64,000 bases of DNA from Variovorax gracilis. Its GTDB lineage: Bacteria; Pseudomonadota; Gammaproteobacteria; Burkholderiales; Burkholderiaceae_C. A program made the translations under genes and the position numbers. Every line of letters starts with the position of its first letter. The stretch's first letter is position 1. Below, piece after piece: positions 18,592 to 26,895 of this stretch. Below the pieces are notes generated by a model. The model was given only the letters and a program-made list of their open reading frames with translations, was not told the DNA's origin and searched no databases. The stretch covers positions 1 through 64,000 of the forward strand of contig NZ_JASZYF010000027.1 in the NCBI RefSeq assembly GCF_030317115.1, written 5' to 3'.

Positions 18592-18606
18592 AACGTTAGT
18601 TTTTCT
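18592..18606 (+). promoter_or_regulatory. Candidate LysR site, copy near the regulator gene
   Basis: AACGTTAGTTTTTCT ends nine bases before the LysR start codon and matches 18447-18461 at 14 of 15 positions. Its place is right for repression of the regulator's own gene. The function is inferred. Confidence 0.5.
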
Positions 18607-18614
18607 GTCGCCTT

Positions 18615-19583
18615 ATGCTGAATCTCTCCCGGCTTCACCTTTTAAGCGAACTCGCCGTCCTGGGCACCATCGCCAAGGTCGCTGAAGCCGTAAACCTAAC
18701 CCGCCCGGCTGTTTCCCAGCAGCTCGCCATCCTCGAACAAGAGACAGGAGCGGTGCTTTTCGAACGGTCCGGCCGCGGCGTCCGGCTAACTCTGGCCGGG
18801 GAGAGCCTTGTCGCTCGGTCGGCCAAGGTTTTGGACCTGGTTAACGAAATCGAAGCGGACTTGGCCTCCGCCAAGGGCGCGGTGGCCGGGGAAGTTCGAA
18901 TTTCCGCGTTCGGGTCCGTTGCGACCACCTTCATCCCCGCGGTATTTGAAGACCTACTGCGTGAGTTCCCGCAATTGGACTTGCGTTTCGAAGAGCTAGA
19001 GCCTGGCGAAAGCCTGAAAGCTGCGGCAGCAAAACAGGTCGATTTGGCGTTGGTCGACGACTCGATTAGCGCAGAAGCGCTCTCGAGCATGCTGTACTTC
19101 CGACCTGTCTATGAAGACCACTTCTCAGTGGTGATGGCAGCCAATCACAGATTAGCCAAGGAAGCATCGATTCAGGTCTCGGAGTTGTCGTCTGAGAACT
19201 GGGCTATCAACAAGAACGCGCAGACCTACAAGGCGCAAATCGTCAACGCATGCCATGAGGCTGGCTACACGCCACGCGTCGTGGCCAGCTGCCGCAACAT
19301 GGCGGCAACACTCGAGATGGTTCGCACTGGCTACGTGGTCACTGTTCTCCCTGCCTTGGCGCTCCGGGCGGCGGCAGCCGACCCAGCCTTCGCGGTGGTG
19401 CCGGTTGCACCACTGATGGTGCGCCGAATTTTTGTGGCGATGGTCCAAGGGACGTTCAGGCGACCAGCAATTGCCGCCGTACTGCGCGCGCTTGACGGCG
19501 TTGTTCCCAGGTTCGCGGGGACGACGCAATCGCTCAACTCCGAGGCGAGGGCCAAGCGCACCGAAGGCGTGCTCTCAGACTAG
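18615..19583 (+). CDS. LysR-family regulator of the divergent amino-acid operon
   Basis: This 322-residue protein has the LysR winged helix-turn-helix in its first 65 residues ('VAEAVNLTRPAVSQQLAILE') and a C-terminal periplasmic-binding-like effector domain. It is transcribed away from the minus-strand operon starting at 18365, the classic arrangement in which a LysR protein activates the neighbouring operon and controls itself. The effector is probably the operon's substrate or an intermediate. The C-terminal tail after about residue 300 is basic and unstructured-looking. Confidence 0.9.
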   Translation: MLNLSRLHLLSELAVLGTIAKVAEAVNLTRPAVSQQLAILEQETGAVLFERSGRGVRLTLAGESLVARSAKVLDLVNEIEADLASAKGAVAGEVRISAFGSVATTFIPAVFEDLLREFPQLDLRFEELEPGESLKAAAAKQVDLALVDDSISAEALSSMLYFRPVYEDHFSVVMAANHRLAKEASIQVSELSSENWAINKNAQTYKAQIVNACHEAGYTPRVVASCRNMAATLEMVRTGYVVTVLPALALRAAAADPAFAVVPVAPLMVRRIFVAMVQGTFRRPAIAAVLRALDGVVPRFAGTTQSLNSEARAKRTEGVLSD

Positions 19584-19889
19584 GTCGGCACGCTTCGGCG
19601 GCGGCAGCAGCGGCTGGCTCGCTACGGCTTCGCACAGGAGACTGTGACCGCCTTCGCGTTAGGGCGCTTGTAAGCCCCTTGGGCGTCGCTATGAGAATGT
19701 TTCGCGTGACGGGTGGGTCGAGCGGCGCGATGTACAGGCCGAGAATTCGGCCCATCTCGCGAAATCCGATGGCTGGCACACCGACACGAGCCCTGCGTTC
19801 GGGATGAGCTCAGCGTCGCGAGCATGGTCCGACACCGGCGGCGGCCCGGTGCGCTTATCGCGGCCCGCGCCGTCCGCCGCCCAACTTTT
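19584..19889. other. Intergenic region between convergent regulator genes
   Basis: The 306 bases between the ends of the LysR (+) and GntR (-) genes hold no gene I can support. An 81-codon minus-strand frame overlaps the LysR gene and lacks a ribosome-binding site. No clear hairpin-plus-T-run terminator is visible. Confidence 0.4.
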
Positions 19890-20705
19890 TCAAGCTTCGA
19901 TGCGTGCGAGTGCCGCGCCTTCCATGAAGGTGTCGTCCAGCATGTCCAGGCTGCAATCCAGCAGCGTGGGCGAGACTTCACGTTCCAGCACATCGAACAT
20001 GCCTTCCACGAAGTCCATGAGATGGTCGGATGCTGCGATGGCCTTGTCGACTTGGCCGTCGGCAACGGCCTCGATGACCGCAACATGGCCGTCGACCGTG
20101 TCGTTCAGGTTCACGCCCCGTCCGGTCTGGGTGTGATAGATCCAACCCAATCGCCTGAAGATGGTGTGAAGCGGACGCAGCGTGCTTTCCACGAAAGGCT
20201 CGCCAGCAGCCGCCATGAAGAGCTTGTCGATCCGCCGATCGACCAGGTTGAACTGGTCGAGGTTCAGCTCGCCGCGGCGCTCGATCAAATGGCGCTTGAG
20301 GTGCAGCATCTGGTTGCGCTGCGATGCACCTGATCGCTCAGTGGCCAGACGAATCACGAAACGCTCCATGTCACGCCGCAAGCGCAACAGCACACGGTCG
20401 CGCGTGAGGTCGACCGGCGCAATCTGCACACCATGGCGCGGCGCGACGATGAGCAAGGTGTCCGCCGCCAGCCGGTTGACAGCCTGGAGCACCGGCGTGC
20501 GGCCGAAGCCCGTCAACTTCTGCAGGTCGTGCGTTGCAAGGAAGCGGCCGGGCTTCAGTTCGCAACACACCAGCAATTCCTCGATGCGCTCATAGGACGC
20601 ATCCGACAGGCTGACCGGCATGCGGCGGCGATGGGGCTCATGACTGGCGAGCTCTTCACTGGCAGCAATTCGGGGTTTCGCACTAGGGCGCTTGGGCGTT
20701 GCCAT
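19890..20705 (-). CDS. GntR-family regulator of the sugar-acid operon
   Basis: The protein has a GntR winged helix-turn-helix ('THDLQKLTGFGRTPVLQAVNRL') followed by an all-helical FCD-type ligand domain. I prefer the ATG at 20705 (271 residues) because a perfect palindrome lies just upstream of it, at 20762-20777; a longer frame starts at 20819 and would put that palindrome inside the gene. Neither start has a strong ribosome-binding site. It is divergent from the sugar-acid operon starting at 20934 and probably represses it until a sugar acid or its dehydration product binds, as FCD-type regulators of this group commonly do. Confidence 0.85.
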   Translation of the reverse strand: MATPKRPSAKPRIAASEELASHEPHRRRMPVSLSDASYERIEELLVCCELKPGRFLATHDLQKLTGFGRTPVLQAVNRLAADTLLIVAPRHGVQIAPVDLTRDRVLLRLRRDMERFVIRLATERSGASQRNQMLHLKRHLIERRGELNLDQFNLVDRRIDKLFMAAAGEPFVESTLRPLHTIFRRLGWIYHTQTGRGVNLNDTVDGHVAVIEAVADGQVDKAIAASDHLMDFVEGMFDVLEREVSPTLLDCSLDMLDDTFMEGAALARIEA

Positions 20706-20761
20706 AAGGGTGGTTCCGACGCAGGAAGCGGCGACATGCCGCGACCTCTTCAAGGCGTCAA

Positions 20762-20777
20762 GCATATCGTGATATGC
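20762..20777. promoter_or_regulatory. Candidate GntR operator, perfect palindrome
   Basis: GCATATCGTGATATGC is a perfect inverted repeat with seven-base arms and a two-base centre. It lies in the divergent GntR/sugar-acid promoter region. Its CATATCGTGA core recurs at 20873-20882. Both facts suggest the operator of the neighbouring GntR protein. Confidence 0.55.
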
Positions 20778-20871
20778 AATGAAATTCACTGATTTCAGGC
20801 CGGTTTCAGGTGTATTCATGGGGAAACCGCCTGGAATCAGTTCACCGCCTTGCGTCAGGGAAAACGCCTAA

Positions 20872-20890
20872 ACATATCGTGAAATATCAC
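20872..20890. promoter_or_regulatory. Second candidate GntR operator
   Basis: ACATATCGTGAAATATCAC shares the ten-base core CATATCGTGA with the palindrome at 20762-20777 and is itself partly symmetric. It ends 43 bases before the first sugar-acid gene, where bound repressor would block transcription. Confidence 0.5.
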
Positions 20891-20933
20891 AGTATTCTTC
20901 GACGAACGCACCACACACCAATACACACGCCCG

Positions 20934-21704
20934 ATGTCCCACCCACTGTTCAACCTCTCCGGCCGCACGGCCCTGGTCACCGGTTCCTCGCGCGGACTGG
21001 GTCACGGAATTGCCGAAGCCCTGGCACAGGCCGGCGCACGCATCGTGCTCAACGGCGTCGACTTGGAGCGACTGGCGCAAAGCGCCGAATCGCTGCGCGG
21101 CAAGGGCCACCAAGTGGAGACGGCCCCCTTCGACGTGACCGACGACGCCGCCGTCTGCGCAGCCTTCGAACAACTCGACGCGCGCGCAATTGCGGTGGAC
21201 ATCCTGGTCAACAACGCCGGCATCCAGCTTCGCAAGCTCCTGGTCGATCTGTCGGTGGACGAGTGGGACAAGGTGCTGCGCACCAACCTCACCAGCGCCT
21301 TCCTGGTCGGCCGCGAAGCCGCCCGTCGCATGATCTCGCGCCAGTCCGGCGGCAAGGTCATCAATATCGGCTCGCTGACGAGCGAAGCCGCCCGCGCCAC
21401 CGTGGCGCCATACACCGCGGCCAAGGGCGGCATCAAGATGCTCACGCGTGCCATGGCGGCCGAGTGGGCGCAGCACGGCATCCAGGCCAACGCCATCGGC
21501 CCGGGCTACATGGCGACCGAAATGAACACAGCCCTGCTGCAGAACCCCGAGTTCGATGCCTGGGTCAAGGCCCGCACCCCGGCGCGCCGCTGGGGCCGGC
21601 CCGATGAACTCGGCGGCACGGCCATCTACCTTGCATCCGCGGCCTCTGACTACGTCAATGGCCAGATCCTCTATGTCGACGGCGGCATGCTGGCCGTGCT
21701 CTGA
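20934..21704 (+). CDS. idnO: SDR oxidoreductase, gluconate 5-dehydrogenase-like
   Basis: This 256-residue short-chain dehydrogenase has the cofactor motif TGSSRGLG (residues 16-23), the NNAG motif, and the catalytic residues Ser147, Tyr160 and Lys164. Overall it matches gluconate 5-dehydrogenase (5-keto-D-gluconate reductase), which interconverts 5-ketogluconate and D-gluconate in the cytoplasm. The last gene of the operon encodes an L-idonate 5-dehydrogenase-like enzyme, so the pair would convert L-idonate to D-gluconate. It is the first gene downstream of the candidate GntR operators. The exact sugar acid is inferred from context. Confidence 0.75.
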   Translation: MSHPLFNLSGRTALVTGSSRGLGHGIAEALAQAGARIVLNGVDLERLAQSAESLRGKGHQVETAPFDVTDDAAVCAAFEQLDARAIAVDILVNNAGIQLRKLLVDLSVDEWDKVLRTNLTSAFLVGREAARRMISRQSGGKVINIGSLTSEAARATVAPYTAAKGGIKMLTRAMAAEWAQHGIQANAIGPGYMATEMNTALLQNPEFDAWVKARTPARRWGRPDELGGTAIYLASAASDYVNGQILYVDGGMLAVL

Positions 21705-21751
21705 AGCGCGTCCCCAGGCCCATTTCATCTTCTACACAAACGGAGACTCCC

Positions 21752-22720
21752 ATGAAGCAGTTTCGCGTGGCGCTTGCCGCCATCCTCACCACGGCGGCCG
21801 TCATGCAGGCCCCTTTGGCAACGGCCGCGTCCGACTATCCCAACCATCCGATCGAGATGGTGGTGCCCTCCTCCGCCGGTGGCGGCACGGACGTCATGGC
21901 GCGCCTCTTCGCGGAAGTCTCCAAGAAGTACATCACCCAACCCATCGTGGTGAGCAACAAGCCAGGTGCGAGCGGCGGCATCGGCATGACCGAAGTCCAG
22001 CGCGCGGCGCCAGACGGCTACAAGGTCGGCGTGCTGATCTCCGAACTGGCGATCATTCCGCACCTGGCGATGACCAAGGTCACCACGAACGATTTCATCC
22101 CGCTGGCACGCCTGAACGGCGACCCGGGCCTGATCGCCGTGCGTGCCGATTCGCCATTCCAGTCCATCGACGACTTGTTGGCCCAGGCCAAAAAGACGCC
22201 CGGCAGCGTCACGATGGGCAACGCGGGCAGCGGAACAATCTGGCACCTCGCCGCGGCGGCGGTCGAGGAAAAGACCGGCGTCAAGTTCAACCATGTGCCC
22301 TACCAGGGCGCCGCGCCCAGCGTGATGGCGCTGGCCGGCGGCCATGTGGATGCCATCGCCGTCAGCCCGGCGGAGATCGGCTCCTTCGTCGCAGCGGGCA
22401 AGTTGCGCGTCCTGATCTCGATGGCGGACCGCCGCCTGCCGGCGCCTTACGACAAGGTGCCCACCTTCAAGGAGAAGGGAACGGACCTCGTCATCGGAAC
22501 CTGGCGCGGGCTGGGCGTTCCCCTGAACACGCCGCCGGAAGTGGTGACCTACCTGCGCGAAGCCACCCGCAAGACGGCGCAAGACCCCGCCTTCAGCGAA
22601 GCCTTGCTCAAGGCCAACCTGCAGCCGGCCTACATGGACGGCGAGCAGTTCAAGACCTTCATGAACAGCCAGTCTGACTACTTCAAGAAGTTGCTCAGCG
22701 GCCTGACCATCCAGAAGTAA
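21752..22720 (+). CDS. TctC/Bug-family periplasmic solute-binding protein
   Basis: This 322-residue protein has a Sec signal peptide (about residues 1-28) and the tripartite tricarboxylate transporter receptor fold, with the typical opening 'YPNHPIEMVVPSSAGGGTDVMAR' region and an 'HVPYQGAAPS' segment. Receptors of this kind bind carboxylates in the periplasm. No TctA or TctB membrane gene is present here. The operon also has a complete TRAP transporter, so this receptor may work with membrane subunits encoded elsewhere or in sensing. Confidence 0.85.
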   Translation: MKQFRVALAAILTTAAVMQAPLATAASDYPNHPIEMVVPSSAGGGTDVMARLFAEVSKKYITQPIVVSNKPGASGGIGMTEVQRAAPDGYKVGVLISELAIIPHLAMTKVTTNDFIPLARLNGDPGLIAVRADSPFQSIDDLLAQAKKTPGSVTMGNAGSGTIWHLAAAAVEEKTGVKFNHVPYQGAAPSVMALAGGHVDAIAVSPAEIGSFVAAGKLRVLISMADRRLPAPYDKVPTFKEKGTDLVIGTWRGLGVPLNTPPEVVTYLREATRKTAQDPAFSEALLKANLQPAYMDGEQFKTFMNSQSDYFKKLLSGLTIQK

Positions 22721-22727
22721 GGGCGTC

Positions 22728-23975
22728 ATGGCCACCCTCATCACCGACGTCAAGGTCATCCTGACGGCGCCCGAAGGCATCAACCTGATCGTCGTCAAGG
22801 TCGAGACCAACCAGCCGGGTCTGTTCGGCCTGGGCTGCGCGACCTTCGCCTACCGCCACCGCGTGGTGCAGTGCCTGCTGGAGGAATACATTCGCCCGCT
22901 GCTCATCGGCCGCGATGCGACTGCGATCGAGGAACTCTGGCAACTGATGCACCAGAACGCCTACTGGCGCAACGGCCCCGTGGAGAACAACGCCATCTCC
23001 GGCGTCGACATGGCCCTGTGGGACATCAAGGGCAAGATGGCCGGCATGCCGCTGTACCAGCTGTTCGGCGGCAAGGTGCGCGAGGGCGTGCCGATCTATC
23101 GCCATGCCGACGGTAAGGACCTGAGCGAGCTGTGCGACAACATCGAGAAGTACCGCGCACAGGGCATCACGCACGTGCGCTGCCAGAGCGGCGGCTATGG
23201 TGGCGGTGGGTTTGGGGCGGCGCCATCCAGCGCGCCAGCAGGTTCGGCCGACGGCGTCTACCTCGACAGCCGCAAGTACATGCGCGACACGCTCAAGCTC
23301 TTCGAAGGCATCCGCAGCAAGGTCGGCTTCGACGTGCAGCTGTGCCATGACGTGCACGAGCGCCTGCAGCCAATCGACGCGATCCGCTTTGCCTGCGAGA
23401 TGGAGCAGTTCGACCTGTTCTTCCTCGAAGATGCGATTCCGCTAGAAGAGGGCAAATGGCTGCGCCAGCTGCGCGAGAAGACGAAGATCCCGCTGGCGCA
23501 GGGCGAGCTGTTCAACAACCCGAGCGAGTGGAAGACGCTGATCAGCGAGCAGCTGATCGACTACATCCGCGTGCACCTGAGCCAGATCGGCGGCATCACG
23601 CCGGGGCGCAAGCTCCAGATCTTTGCCGAGCAGTTCGGCGTACGCACCGCCTGGCACGGCCCCGGCGACATGTCGCCGATGGCGCATGCGGCCAACATCC
23701 ACATCGACCTGGCGGCGCGCAATTTCGGCGTGCAGGAGTGGTCGGGCACCGAGCCGCCCAACTTCGTCATCCAGGACCTCAAAGGCCCGCGCGATGCACT
23801 GCTCGAGGTATTCCCTGGCCTGCCTGAATTCCGCCAAGGCTACGTGTATGCCAACGACAAGCCGGGCTTGGGGGTCGACATCGACGAACGTGCTGCCGCG
23901 AAGTACCCCTGCGAGAACGCCGTGACGAAGTGGACCCAGACGCGCCTCGCGGACGGCACGCTGCAAACGCCCTGA
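22728..23975 (+). CDS. Enolase-superfamily sugar-acid dehydratase (ManD/RspA type)
   Basis: This 415-residue enzyme belongs to the D-mannonate/D-gluconate dehydratase subgroup. Magnesium ligands Asp208, Glu234 and Glu260 and the catalytic candidates Arg151, His210 and His310 are all in place. The ManD subgroup dehydrates D-mannonate and/or D-gluconate to 2-keto-3-deoxygluconate. A Gly/Ala/Ser-rich insertion at residues 155-175, in the loop that carries the ManD catalytic tyrosine region, marks this protein. Given the dehydrogenases in the operon, D-gluconate is the likely substrate. It lies between the receptor gene and a second dehydratase gene. Confidence 0.85.
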   Translation: MATLITDVKVILTAPEGINLIVVKVETNQPGLFGLGCATFAYRHRVVQCLLEEYIRPLLIGRDATAIEELWQLMHQNAYWRNGPVENNAISGVDMALWDIKGKMAGMPLYQLFGGKVREGVPIYRHADGKDLSELCDNIEKYRAQGITHVRCQSGGYGGGGFGAAPSSAPAGSADGVYLDSRKYMRDTLKLFEGIRSKVGFDVQLCHDVHERLQPIDAIRFACEMEQFDLFFLEDAIPLEEGKWLRQLREKTKIPLAQGELFNNPSEWKTLISEQLIDYIRVHLSQIGGITPGRKLQIFAEQFGVRTAWHGPGDMSPMAHAANIHIDLAARNFGVQEWSGTEPPNFVIQDLKGPRDALLEVFPGLPEFRQGYVYANDKPGLGVDIDERAAAKYPCENAVTKWTQTRLADGTLQTP

Positions 23976-23985
23976 AGGCACGCCC

Positions 23986-25134
23986 ATGAAGATCACCCGC
24001 CTGACCACCTACCGCGTCGCGCCGCGCTGGATGTTCCTCAAGATCGAAACCGACGAGGGCATCACCGGCTGGGGCGAACCCGTCATCGAAGGCCGTGCGC
24101 GCACCGTCGAGACGGCAGTTCAGGAGTTTGGCGAGACGCTGATCGGCAAGGACCCGCAGCGCATCAACGACCTGTGGCAGACCATGTACCGCAGCAACTT
24201 CTACCGCGGTGGTGCCATCCTGATGAGCGCCATCGCAGGGATCGACCAGGCGCTGTGGGACATCAAGGGCAAGGCGCTGGGCGTACCGGTGTACGAGCTG
24301 CTCGGCGGCAAGGTGCGCGACCGAATGAAGGTCTACAGCTGGGTCGGCGGCGACCGCCCGGGCGACATCGTCAACGACATGCAGCGCCTGTTCGAAGGCG
24401 GCATCGACACCTTCAAGCTCAATGGCTGTGAAGAGATGGGCTTGCTCGACTCGCCGCGTGCGGTCGATGAAGCCGTGGCAAAGATTGCCGCTGTGCGCGA
24501 TGCACTCGGCATGAGCGTGAGCTTCGGCCTGGATTTCCATGGTCGCGTGTCCGCGCCGATGGCCAAGACTTTGCTCGCAGCTCTGGAGCCCTATCGGCCG
24601 CTCTTTGTAGAAGAGCCGGTGCTGGCCGAACAGGCCGAGCACTACCCCCGCCTCGCGGCCGCAACTTCTATCCCCTTGGCGGCCGGCGAGCGCATGTATT
24701 CGCGCTTCGAGTTCAAGCGCGTGCTGCAGGAAGGCGGCATTGCCATCCTGCAGCCCGATCTCTCGCACGCCGGCGGCATCACGGAGTGCCACAAGATCGC
24801 TTCGATGGCGGAAGCCTACGACGTGGCGTTTGCACCGCACTGCCCACTCGGCCCGGTCGCCCTCGCCGCCTGCCTGCAGATCGACTTCGTCGCGCACAAC
24901 GCGGTGCTGCAGGAACAGAGCATGGGCATCCACTACAACCGCGGCGCCGAACTGCTGGACTACGTCATCAACAAGGACGACTTCCGCATCGACGAAGGCC
25001 ACATCCGCGCACTTCCCAAGCCGGGGTTGGGCGTGGAGATCGACGAGGAGCGGGTGATCCACGCCAGCCAGAACCCGCCCGATTGGCACAACCCGGTCTG
25101 GCGCCACGCCGATGGCAGCGTCGCCGAGTGGTGA
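23986..25134 (+). CDS. dgoD: D-galactonate dehydratase
   Basis: This 382-residue enolase-superfamily enzyme matches D-galactonate dehydratase residue for residue at the key sites: Asp183, Glu209 and Glu235 as metal ligands, and His185 and His285 as general acid and base, at the same numbering as the E. coli enzyme. It converts D-galactonate to 2-keto-3-deoxygalactonate. It starts ten bases after the ManD-type gene. Two dehydratases of different stereochemistry in one operon suggest breakdown of more than one sugar acid. The later kinase and aldolase genes are not in the window. Confidence 0.88.
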   Translation: MKITRLTTYRVAPRWMFLKIETDEGITGWGEPVIEGRARTVETAVQEFGETLIGKDPQRINDLWQTMYRSNFYRGGAILMSAIAGIDQALWDIKGKALGVPVYELLGGKVRDRMKVYSWVGGDRPGDIVNDMQRLFEGGIDTFKLNGCEEMGLLDSPRAVDEAVAKIAAVRDALGMSVSFGLDFHGRVSAPMAKTLLAALEPYRPLFVEEPVLAEQAEHYPRLAAATSIPLAAGERMYSRFEFKRVLQEGGIAILQPDLSHAGGITECHKIASMAEAYDVAFAPHCPLGPVALAACLQIDFVAHNAVLQEQSMGIHYNRGAELLDYVINKDDFRIDEGHIRALPKPGLGVEIDEERVIHASQNPPDWHNPVWRHADGSVAEW

Positions 25135-25186
25135 GCCCTCTTCGCCCCCAACCTGAAACACCACCCAACCCAAGCCGAGACACACC

Positions 25187-26215
25187 ATGAATATCCAACG
25201 CAATTCTTTCAAGGCCGTGCGCCGCCTCGCCATCACCGCCGTCGCTGCATTGGCGATGGGTGCCACCGGCGCCTTCGCCGAGGTCAAGGCCAAGCTCGGC
25301 CAGGCCATGCCCGACAGCCATCCGCAATCGGTCGCGATGAAGAAGTTCGCCGAACTCGCGAGTACCTACACCAATGGCAACGTCAAGATCCAGACTTACT
25401 CCAGCGGCGTACTGGGCAGTGACGAGAAGGAACTGCAGGCGGTACAGGCCGGCACGCAGGAGTTCTACATCGGCACGCTCGCGCCGCTGTCCACACGTGT
25501 CAAGGAAGTGCAAATCTGGGACTTGCCCTTCATGTTCCAGAACGAACGCGAGGTGTACGCGCTGCTCGACGGCGCTTCGTCCAAGAAGATCTTCCAGAAG
25601 CTCGAACCGACCGGGCTGGTGGGCCTGACCTGGACCGGCATGGGTTTTCGCAACCTGTCCAACAGCAAGCACAGCGTCGCCAAGCTGGAAGACGTCAACG
25701 GCCTGAAGATCCGCGTGATGGCCAACCCCGTCGCACTGGACACCTGGAAGACCATTGGCGCCAACGCCGTGCCGATGGCCTTTGCCGAGGTCTTCCCGGC
25801 CCTTGAAATCAAGGCGCTCGACGGCCAGGAGAACCCGCTGCTGCACATGTACGCCAACAAGATGCAGGAAGTGCAGAAGTACATCTCGGTGACCAACCAC
25901 GTCTACACGCCGTCGGCGCTGGTGGCGTCCAAGAAGTTCTGGGAAACCCTCTCGCCCGCCGACAAGGCCGGCGTGCAGAAGGCTGCCGTCGAAGCCGGCC
26001 TCTACCAGCGCCAGTTGCTGGACCAGGGCAACGCAGACGTCATAGCCAAGTTCAAGGCTGACGGCGTGACGGTCAACACAGTGAGCCCGGCTGAACTCGC
26101 GCGCATCCAGGACAAGGTCAAGCCGGTGGTCGCGAAGTTCTCGCCCATCATCGGCGACGAGTTCGTCAAGGGCTTCTACGACGAGATTGCCAAGGCGCGC
26201 ACGGCGAGCAAGTAG
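25187..26215 (+). CDS. TRAP transporter solute receptor (DctP family)
   Basis: This 342-residue periplasmic protein has a signal peptide (about residues 1-28, ending in GAFAE) and the DctP fold, with typical segments 'KLGQAMPDSHPQSVAMKKFAEL' split over the first lobe and 'LWDLPFMFQNEREV'-like residues near 115. The conserved arginine in 'GLKIRVMANPV' should bind the ligand carboxylate. With the DctQ and DctM genes that follow it forms a sodium-dependent TRAP importer for a sugar acid. Confidence 0.9.
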   Translation: MNIQRNSFKAVRRLAITAVAALAMGATGAFAEVKAKLGQAMPDSHPQSVAMKKFAELASTYTNGNVKIQTYSSGVLGSDEKELQAVQAGTQEFYIGTLAPLSTRVKEVQIWDLPFMFQNEREVYALLDGASSKKIFQKLEPTGLVGLTWTGMGFRNLSNSKHSVAKLEDVNGLKIRVMANPVALDTWKTIGANAVPMAFAEVFPALEIKALDGQENPLLHMYANKMQEVQKYISVTNHVYTPSALVASKKFWETLSPADKAGVQKAAVEAGLYQRQLLDQGNADVIAKFKADGVTVNTVSPAELARIQDKVKPVVAKFSPIIGDEFVKGFYDEIAKARTASK

Positions 26216-26307
26216 TCCGGCCGCCTGATACGCGCCTGCATATTGCCGGCGGCTGCGACTGCCTCGCCGGCCGGCCACCCGTTCTCACCCACCCCATCGG
26301 GATTCCT

Positions 26308-26895
26308 ATGACTAAGCCCCTTAAAGCCTTGGCAGACGCACTGACGCGCGCGCTGGAGGTCGTCATGGTCCTATGCATGATCGTGATGCTCGTGATGGTG
26401 TTCGGCAATGTCGTGCTCCGGCTGTTCTTCAACACCGGCATCGACCTGTCAGAAGAGATACCGCGCTACGCCTTCGTGTGGATGACCTTCCTGGGGGCGA
26501 TCGTCGGCATGCGGCGCCGGGCGCACCTGGGGGTGGACATGCTGGTGCAGGCGCTGCCGGTGTTCGGCCGGCGCGTGTGCTGGGGCATCAGCCAGGCAAT
26601 CATGCTGGTGTGCTGCATCTACATCGTCTACGGCACCTGGTTGCAGCACGACATCATCAAGGAGACCGCCTCGCCGGTGGCCCAGATCAGCACGCTGTGG
26701 GTGTTCGGCGTGAGCTACCTCACCGGCACGGCGATCGGCCTGATCTGCCTGTCCAATCTCGTCCGCCTGTTCGCCGGAAAGGTGTCTGACGACGAGCTGA
26801 TCGACGTGCACGAAGAGGGCATGGCCGAGGCACTCGAGACCGAGCACGAGATGGAAGAACAACGCGCCCGTATCGAAGGAGGGCGCAAGCCATGA
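26308..26895 (+). CDS. TRAP transporter small membrane subunit (DctQ family)
   Basis: This 195-residue protein has four hydrophobic segments and the DctQ motif around 'EEIPRYAFVWMTFLGA'. It bridges receptor and large subunit. The last four bases overlap the start of the DctM gene, so both are made together. The C-terminal 30 residues are strongly charged and cytoplasmic. Confidence 0.9.
   Translation: MTKPLKALADALTRALEVVMVLCMIVMLVMVFGNVVLRLFFNTGIDLSEEIPRYAFVWMTFLGAIVGMRRRAHLGVDMLVQALPVFGRRVCWGISQAIMLVCCIYIVYGTWLQHDIIKETASPVAQISTLWVFGVSYLTGTAIGLICLSNLVRLFAGKVSDDELIDVHEEGMAEALETEHEMEEQRARIEGGRKP

Noticed and set aside
23779..25308. A 509-codon minus-strand frame
   Set aside because: It is the mirror of the galactonate dehydratase gene, which has all catalytic residues at the family's positions.
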